A stretch of 64,000 nt of DNA. It comes from Polytrichum commune. Taxonomy: Eukaryota > Streptophyta > Polytrichopsida > Polytrichales > Polytrichaceae. Made by a program: the position numbers and the translations under genes. Location: NCBI GenBank assembly GCA_950295325.1, contig OX485805.1:20571501-20635500 (forward strand), written 5' to 3'. Shown here piece after piece: positions 58,134 to 64,000 of this stretch (within the stretch, counting starts at the first letter, position 1; each line of letters starts with the position of its first letter). The notes below the pieces were generated by a model that saw only the letters and a program-made list of their open reading frames with translations, was not told the origin of the DNA and made no database searches.

Positions 58134-58207
58134 TTCAATGATTAAACCTTGTGACAATGATGTCCCCACTATATCCATCCATCAATCAATCATGATAAAA
58201 TAGAATA

Positions 58208-58236
58208 GAAGAAGAAGAAGAAGAAGAAGAAGAAGA
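58208..58236 (+). repeat. (GAA)n microsatellite
   Basis: About nine GAA/AGA units in a row. Confidence 0.85.
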
Positions 58237-58367
58237 ATCTCCAAATATACTACAGTTTTACAAGTCTATCCAAATGCAACAAGAGCAAAGTCAAAGACCA
58301 CATACTAGGGCTAACTTCAGTGCAATGCATTGTGCACCATGGGACAAAATGTGAAAAACTTACAGTA

Positions 58368-58905
58368 CACCATATATGGTATTTAATGTCACATGCATAA
58401 TAGTGCCACTTACCCTATTTAGAGGCATATGCTAGGTTACACTAATGACCAACAACTTCATCATTAGTGTGACCTCATGACATTTGATGTTCAAGTGCAC
58501 TTAGTCAGATATCTTGGCATGAGTGTGTTCAATAGTGTTATGAGGCGTATGCTAATGTTACATAATGGTTTACAAGTTGACTAAAGTGTACACAAAAGAC
58601 ACTTGGCATCACTATGCTCAAGAATATTTGCCTCTTGCATACTAAAATGTAAACACATGACACTTGTCATTAGCATGCTCATCAATGTCAAACCCTAAAT
58701 CCAAAATGCAAAACTGTAATCTCGACTAATCCAAATGTGCTACATCAGATGTCATAATTTGCATAATTTTCACTTGAAAGAGTTACCTATGTTGACAAAT
58801 AGTATTAGATTGGGAATTAGTGGACATGACACTTCGGAACCTCTAGGCATTTAGTTTTGGGCCCTTCGCAAACAGTATATGTGACACTAAATACCATAAA
58901 TAGTG
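58368..58905 (+). mobile_element. Mariner-like MITE, family J long subtype, copy 6
   Basis: TA at 58366-58367 and 58906-58907. Left end CACCATATATGGTATTTAAT; right end TGACACTAAATACCATAAAT-AGTG. 538 bp without a protein; related in reverse to 457-998. Confidence 0.75.
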
Positions 58906-59064
58906 TAGTGGAATGGGGAAGGGATCCCAACAACATGATCTTTAACCACACCTTGGTTCAAAACCACAAGTTGTGCCCAACATGTTACTTTTGGACCATA
59001 GGACTGTGTCTAGTTCTACAATTATGTTATTTGAAGGTGTGTTGATTGGGCCCATAATCTTCTA

Positions 59065-59835
59065 TAGTCTAACCTCGTTAATATGACATTCATTTATAAG
59101 ACACCCTTGATATTACAACACATTTTTGCGAGACCAAACTTTTTAGCGCAAAACTCCCTCTTTTATACGACCACGACACTTGATGATGCGACATTTAGAA
59201 TCTCCATTTTGCCGTATTAAAGAGGTAGTTAATGCTAACAAGAATCTTTCCATCTATGCCATGTACATCTATAATAAATCCATTTTCACTTGGGAACTAC
59301 TTGGAAACTCCACTTATCATTGGGAACTTCATGATAATTAGGGTTACTAGTCTAGAATGGACATGGTTAGGGCTAGAGTGGCCTCATGCCTAGTATGTTG
59401 CCTTGTACACGGGTGATATAGTATCACCCGTATCTTAATGATAAACGCCATGCATCATTGTTGTCTAGTTTCTTATTAGAGAGCTCTTTATATATTGGTG
59501 TTAATGAAATTATAAGTTTTCAAAAGTTAGTAGGGAATATAGATAAATTGACAATTGCTAACTTGAGTACGCAACATCAGAGATCTTTGGACTCTTATTT
59601 CAAGAGTTCTTGAGAATATTTGTATTTGTTTGGAGTCATAAGGTGTTATTTCATACCATCTTTATTGCTTAAACTCGTTGTATATATTTTTAAGCTCATA
59701 TTACTTATGACTTCGTATTCCCTCAATAATACGACAACTTCACGCCATTTGTCATATACATGAGAAGACGACACCTCAATAATACGACTTTTTGTGTGTT
59801 TCCCAAACATGTCATACTAAAGAGGGAGAACAGTG
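59065..59835 (+). mobile_element. Second pogo-type derivative family (W)
   Basis: The left end reads TAGTCTAACCTCGTTAATAT and the reverse complement of the right end reads CACTGTTCTCCCTCTTTAGT; both continue into TATGACAT. The left flank is TA; the right flank reads CA, probably a mutated TA. A short reading frame at 59539-59613 ends STQHQRSLDSYFKSS and a stop, matching the transposase tail of family D in style (HQRTIDSYF). This is a diverged relative of family D that also lost its catalytic core. Confidence 0.65.
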
Positions 59836-59839
59836 CATG

Positions 59840-60495
59840 TACTATTACTATAGTCCACATGTTTTTTTCCTCTGCAAAGCCCATGACAAGGTCATGAGAG
59901 CAATTAGGAAGGGCCTCCACAAAAGGGGGAATGCCATTTTGTCTTCAAGGCTCCTTCCCCCAAAATCTAATGCACAAATAAATGATAACGAACGGGAAGC
60001 ATCTAAAAAAACAAGGGGTCGACTTCGAATGTTGAGTCTAGCTAGTTAAGAATGGTTGTAATTAGGGGTTCTCCCCATGCTGAACCCAACCCACTCCTAC
60101 ATTGAGCCCATTCCCAACAATTCGTAATTCGTAATTCGTAACGTAGGAAATTGGAAAAAATAAATTATATGATTGTTGCATTAGACTAGGATTCTTGTGT
60201 GAACCCGAAATGGTTCATTATAAAAGTGTTGGTCCAAAAAGGATGATGATAGGTCGGATGCAGTGATTGGCCGGATAGGTGTTGTTTTAGACCACTTGGG
60301 ATCACTTTTGGGTGCCATTGAGTTAACCGTTTTGTGTGCATGTGTATGCAAAGTAGCAGATTTCAATGCTCGAATCAAGGAGACTCTACTACACAAATAG
60401 GGGTTTGACTTACTTGCCTCTTTGAGAAAACGTAACTAAATATATACTTGTAGAATAAAATCGTAAAAACTAAATTTAAAAAAAAAAATTGCATT
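59840..60495. other. Intergenic stretch without recognised genes
   Basis: The frame at 59792-60049 ends in a basic stretch (SKKTRGRLRM) but matches nothing I know. ATTCGTA is repeated three times at about 60119-60140. Confidence 0.4.
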
Positions 60496-60498
60496 CCT

Positions 60499-60645
60499 CA
60501 TAACATTATTCAGATTCATAACAATGTTTTGTGGGACTGACAATATTCTACAAAACATTCCCCACATTCAGATTGAATGTGAGGAATACTCTATAAGATA
60601 TTGTCAGTCCCACATAACAATGTTACGGGTCTGAATAATGATCTT
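60499..60645. mobile_element. Foldback MITE, family T copy 2
   Basis: Same foldback plan as 53729-53876: CATAACATTATTCAGATTCA and GTGGGACTGACAATATT on the left, their complements on the right. The arms are about 50 bp. Confidence 0.72.
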
Positions 60646-60991
60646 ATATATGCTCCTCATTTCATCATCTCCATCTTCTGAAAAACATTGCACAAAGTCC
60701 AAGCCGAAACGGCTTAATTAGTTTCACCGCTTTTGCAGTTTTCCTACCTTATGCAGCTTCTCTTCAATGAGATATAGATACATACATACATGCATACTGT
60801 AGGAGTGACACCACATCCCAAAACGGTTAAATTAAGGACGTTGTGTTGCCACTTTCAAGTTGGTTGCAAGTGCCTATGAGGCTATGGGCCCATGAGGCAA
60901 GGGACATGTGGCAAGCCGTGATTGGCCACCCCTCCCACCGGACCACATGGGGTGCGGAGCCTTGTGTCTCGTGTGTGTCTAAGGCCTCTAA

Positions 60992-61801
60992 GGGTCGGTT
61001 CACACTATGGCCAAACTTCGAGAGGAGAAGCGTTTCGACCAATGAAAATGTAGAAATGTCCAAAGTATGTCCTCTCGGCCTTCACACTAGAGGCTGAAGT
61101 CCAAAGGACGTCGCCTCCAAAAGAGCCTAGGTGGCAGCACTTTTAGGAAAATATGGCGGGAAGAGTTCGGCCTCTCGAGCCAAGTTTGGGTCGAGCAAAA
61201 TGCTCGACCCAAACTTCCGTCGAGAGGCTGAACATTTTTAGCCGTGGATTATTTTAATATACTTTTTCAACCCAAAGGCTTCTCCTCTCGACATACAGTC
61301 CACCCTCTATAAATGTTACACCTATAAGTGTTAACCCTCTCTAAATGTTAACTTTCTTCTACTCCCCACATATTGCACACTATAAATGTTAAACGTGTTA
61401 ACTGTTAACAAAATGATACTCCCTTCTTTGTAAATTTGACTCTATAAATGTTAACGCATGAAATACAACCATAATATGGATGATAAAAACTACACATCCA
61501 TATTATTGATTCATACTTCACCCGTGATTTGTAAACTTGATATTGAATAAAGTTTTGATTGGGTTTGCAATTTTATGAATGGTATTCTCTCACAAGGACT
61601 CTTCACGATTGCTTACATTTATAAATGTTAAGATTTGTATATTGCTCAAAAAAGTAATTTTATAATTGTTAATTGTTAACACCTCTATAAATGTTAACTT
61701 TGATCCACTCCTGAGGGTTAACATTTATAGAGGGTAGACTGTAGTTTGGTCTAGAAAAGTGACGCTTATCCTCTCGACTTGGGCATAGTGTGAACCGGCC
61801 C
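60992..61801 (+). mobile_element. Harbinger-type MITE, family C, carrying a pogo derivative
   Basis: Ends GGGTCGGTTCACACTATGG and (inverted) GGGCCGGTTCACACTATGC; TAA on both sides (60989-60991, 61802-61804). Inner marks shared with families A, B and E: ACCAATGAAAA, TTCACACTAGAGG, and a CCTAGGTGGCAGCACTTTT box. A palindrome around GCTCGACCCAAACTT (61173-61225) lies just before the nested element at 61296-61741. Confidence 0.82.
61296..61741 (+). mobile_element. Pogo/Tigger-type derivative, family D copy 2 (nested in a Harbinger MITE)
   Basis: Starts CAGTCCACCCTCTATAAATG and ends in its inverted copy, with TA on each side (61294-61295 and 61742-61743). It is very close to copy 1 at both ends but has a larger central deletion; only the last residues of the transposase tail (IDSYFTRDL) remain near 61508-61532. 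It lies inside element C1 and splits it, so it arrived after C1. Confidence 0.82.
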
Positions 61802-62000
61802 TAAGGCCAAGACAAAACCTCATGTTGCACAAACAAAGCGTATCCCAAACATGATGGATGTGGGGCCCAAGATATATAACTTTTCCTTCTCTTTTGGAAT
61901 CAATCCATTCTCACCTCCTTTCGCAACAACAATAATCTAACTTATAGGGTATGTGGGCGTTATTCGGTTTGTTCTCATGTTCTCCAACTTCCACCAATTA

Positions 62001-62499
62001 GGAGGGCCACTTCACACTATGGCCGAAAGGTCGAGAGGCCGTTCATTTCCACCAATCAGAGTGCAATAAACCAAGAATTCGGCCTCCCAACCCTTCATGC
62101 AAGAGGCCAAAGTCCAAGCCCGTCGTTCTCCAGAATGCCTACATGGCAGTATTTTTTTACCAAGGGGACGGGCTCTCGAAGGAAGTTTGGGTTGGGTAGG
62201 AATGGAAACCCAAAGTATGGTCAAGAGGTTGTCTGTTTTTTCATTAAAAAAATAAAGATCTGACAAGATCTTGGTCGTTAGATTGGAGGGGTTGTTTTGG
62301 ACAGGGAATAAAGTGGGATGCTCCTCCTTCCTTTGGACTTTGGGCTTGGCCTTTGGAGGATTCACACTATTCCTAGCCGAAGGCTTCAATTCCTATACTT
62401 TATTGGCTATTTTTAGCCCATTTCTTTGGACTTTCGACAAAGTTTGGCCATTCAAACCCACGGCCTCTCAATTTGCACAGCCATAGTCTAAAGCGACCC
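62001..62499 (+). mobile_element. Harbinger-type MITE, family E
   Basis: Left end (GGA)GGGCCACTTCACACTATGG, inverted right end GGGTCGCTTTAGACTATGG; TTA follows at 62500-62502 and precedes at 61998-62000. ACCAATCAGAG and CCTACATGGCAGTATTTTTT boxes recall families B and C. Confidence 0.7.
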
Positions 62500-62559
62500 T
62501 TAGATTTACACAACGAAACATGTGTTGCATTAGCAAATCTATGATGGAAACATCAACAA

Positions 62560-63020
62560 CAATTGGATTGAAAATCGTACTTCTCATGATTTGGTTATGG
62601 TCAGCGAAGTGCTTGTTTGTTAATTCTTCAACTAAATACTTAGGTTCTCCAAGTATAGTTCACTATTGCGTGTGGCTCTAGTTCATAAAATTTGATTACA
62701 TAGATCAATCTCTTTTCAAACGGATGTCTTTATGGTGTTTGTTCTTTGATCCTCACCTAACTACACACCAATCAAATATAGGTGTCTAGTTAAGAAAAGT
62801 ATCAAATAATACTTGCATATTGGAAGGTATGTTGCTTCCAACTCCACATAAATATTTAGCCATTAGATGGGGTCTTGGATTGTTTCATGTGGTTAGCAAT
62901 TGTGAGCTATGAAGATTGTCATTTCAAGTGTCAAATCAAAGTTGAGATGCAAATGTTATAAGAGGTCAAGTTAAACATTCTTCTCTTTCCTTTAAGTGAT
63001 CACCTAGGTCCTTTCAATTG
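62560..63020 (+). repeat. K repeat copy, left of a J MITE
   Basis: Holds ATCTCTTTTCAAACGGATGT, CACCTAACTACACACCAATC, TTGTGAGCTATGAAGATTGT and AAGTGATCACCTAGGTCC. A second, similar unit begins right after the MITE at 63030-63401, so the two K units are in tandem. Confidence 0.6.
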
Positions 63021-63029
63021 TGTGGACTA

Positions 63030-63401
63030 CACTAGATATGATATTTAGTGTCATATGGTATTTTATGGCACTATGGTTACTTTTTGGATGACACTTTTTA
63101 TGAATATGTGAACAAAGATTGTCATGGATGATGGATGAGTTCATCCATTGGCCAATACCCTACCTTCTCTTCTCATCAACCTGTGATCGAATATTGTCAT
63201 GGATGGTTGAAATTTGGATGAAAAATCACTTGGTAAGTGACAATAATTGCAACATTATAAATCTATAATCCCCCCAAAAAATCACAACGGATGACAGATA
63301 ATGTTGGGTCAACATTTAGTGTTGGTGACACTACACTGTAGTTTACAATTAGTATTGAGAAAGACAATTAGAATTGGTGACACTAAATATCATATTTAGT
63401 G
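63030..63401 (+). mobile_element. Mariner-like MITE, family J copy 1
   Basis: TA flanks (63028-63029, 63402-63403). Ends CACTAGATATGATATTTAGT and AAATATCATATTTAGTG. 372 bp; best-preserved long copy of this subtype. Confidence 0.82.
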
Positions 63402-63404
63402 TAG

Positions 63405-63800
63405 TAAACTAAGAATGTTGTCTTCATTTTGAGCATATAGTCCAATCTCATCATAACACATGTCTTTTGGTGACCAATCTCAAGTACAAGTCATTCCGTA
63501 TACCTCTCAAATATAGGCGTATGCATTAGACTAGTGCTCCACTGAAGTTTGCATACTCGGATTGCTATGCATTGGCGATTCCAACTCCAAAAATAAATTT
63601 GACCATTGGATCGTATTGGGAATTGTCTCATTCACTTAGCAATTGCATATCACGAAGGTTGTCATTTGAAGGTTCTGAACCAATGTTGAGATGCAGAAGA
63701 GTTATGAGATGTCAAAAGTGAAGATTTTCTTTTCTTTTCTTTTCTTTTCGTGATCACATGGACCATTTCATTTGTACTAATTAGTGAACCTAACATTGTT
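63405..63800 (+). repeat. K repeat copy, right of a J MITE
   Basis: Shows the K order (AGTCCAATCTCATCATAACA, CCTCTCAAATATAGG, ATTGTCTCATTCACTTAGCA, CGTGATCACATGGACC). A TTTTC microsatellite lies at about 63728-63750. Confidence 0.6.
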
Positions 63801-63826
63801 TATATCACCACGGTAGAAGGAAACAT

Positions 63827-63846
63827 GGGGGGGGGGGGGGGGGGGG
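63827..63846 (+). repeat. Run of 20 G
   Basis: An uninterrupted homopolymer of 20 G. It is directly followed by TAAATAACACCTCCC and a hairpin. Exact length is likely uncertain in any assembly. Confidence 0.8.
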
Positions 63847-63850
63847 TAAA

Positions 63851-63941
63851 TAACACCTCCCAAGTGACAAGAGTCATGGAGGTCATGCCATGAAATATCA
63901 TGTAACATGTCTCTTATAAGTCTTGTCATTTGGGAGGTGTC
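63851..63941. repeat. Inverted repeat next to the G run
   Basis: AACACCTCCCAAGTGACAAG at 63851-63870 pairs with CTTGTCATTTGGGAGGTGTC at 63922-63941 with two mismatches. It may be a small MITE or part of an element whose other end lies beyond the window. Confidence 0.5.
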
Positions 63942-64000
63942 ATCTAAGGTAGGAGCACCTTAAACCAAGATATCACCCATAACCAACACCTCAAAATCTT

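Overview
This looks like a piece of nuclear DNA from a repeat-rich, AT-leaning eukaryote, most likely a streptophyte (a land plant or close algal relative). Two observations support this. The only host gene I can assemble is a 17-exon leucyl aminopeptidase (M17) with GT-AG introns. Its metal-ligand spacing matches, from memory, plant enzymes rather than animal or bacterial ones. Around it lies a dense litter of short DNA transposons of plant-like type (PIF/Harbinger, mariner/pogo, hAT, Mutator-like MITEs) plus LINE debris. I cannot name the species. There are no bacterial-style operons, rRNA genes, convincing tRNA genes or CRISPR arrays.

Layout. 1-34.5 kb is intergenic and made almost wholly of transposons and old repeats. 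It holds six copies of a ~500 bp Harbinger-type MITE (family A), two of them carrying nested insertions: a 2.5 kb LINE fragment at 2315-4822 and a 0.9 kb LTR-like or TIR element at 12019-12931. It also holds LINE debris at 6850-7868 and 21911-23540, K and O repeat arrays (8.4-10.3 kb and 15.2-16.1 kb), a poly-G-ended MITE (11039-11377), a defective hAT element with a perfect 8 bp target duplication (24910-26068) next to a Harbinger MITE (26075-26501), a Ty3/gypsy-like fossil near 28.4-29.3 kb, and a Mutator-like foldback followed at once by a 1.2 kb Harbinger derivative (32948-34483).

35.1-49.0 kb is the aminopeptidase gene on the + strand. Its 16 introns span 144 bp to 2.8 kb. Several have taken in repeats: a pogo-type deletion derivative in intron 11, a MULE-like MITE in intron 10, related repeats in introns 5 and 10, and an exact 210 bp tandem duplication in intron 15.

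49.1-64.0 kb is intergenic again. It holds LINE debris at 51.9-52.6 kb, a second copy of the poly-G MITE in the opposite orientation, two pogo-type derivatives (one nested inside a Harbinger MITE), more mariner-like MITEs with palindromic ends, K repeats, and a run of 20 G near the right edge.

The most interesting pattern is that five Harbinger-type MITE families (A, B, C, E, N) with different interiors share a common end plan: a GGGCC-x-x-TTCACAC terminus and a TTA or TAA target duplication, and in most cases a repeat of TTCACACTA about 90-110 bp inside and a CTACATGGC-like box further in. This suggests one transposase lineage moving many families. The poly-G-ended MITE with 8 bp duplications is the least familiar element. 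No new multi-gene system is visible.
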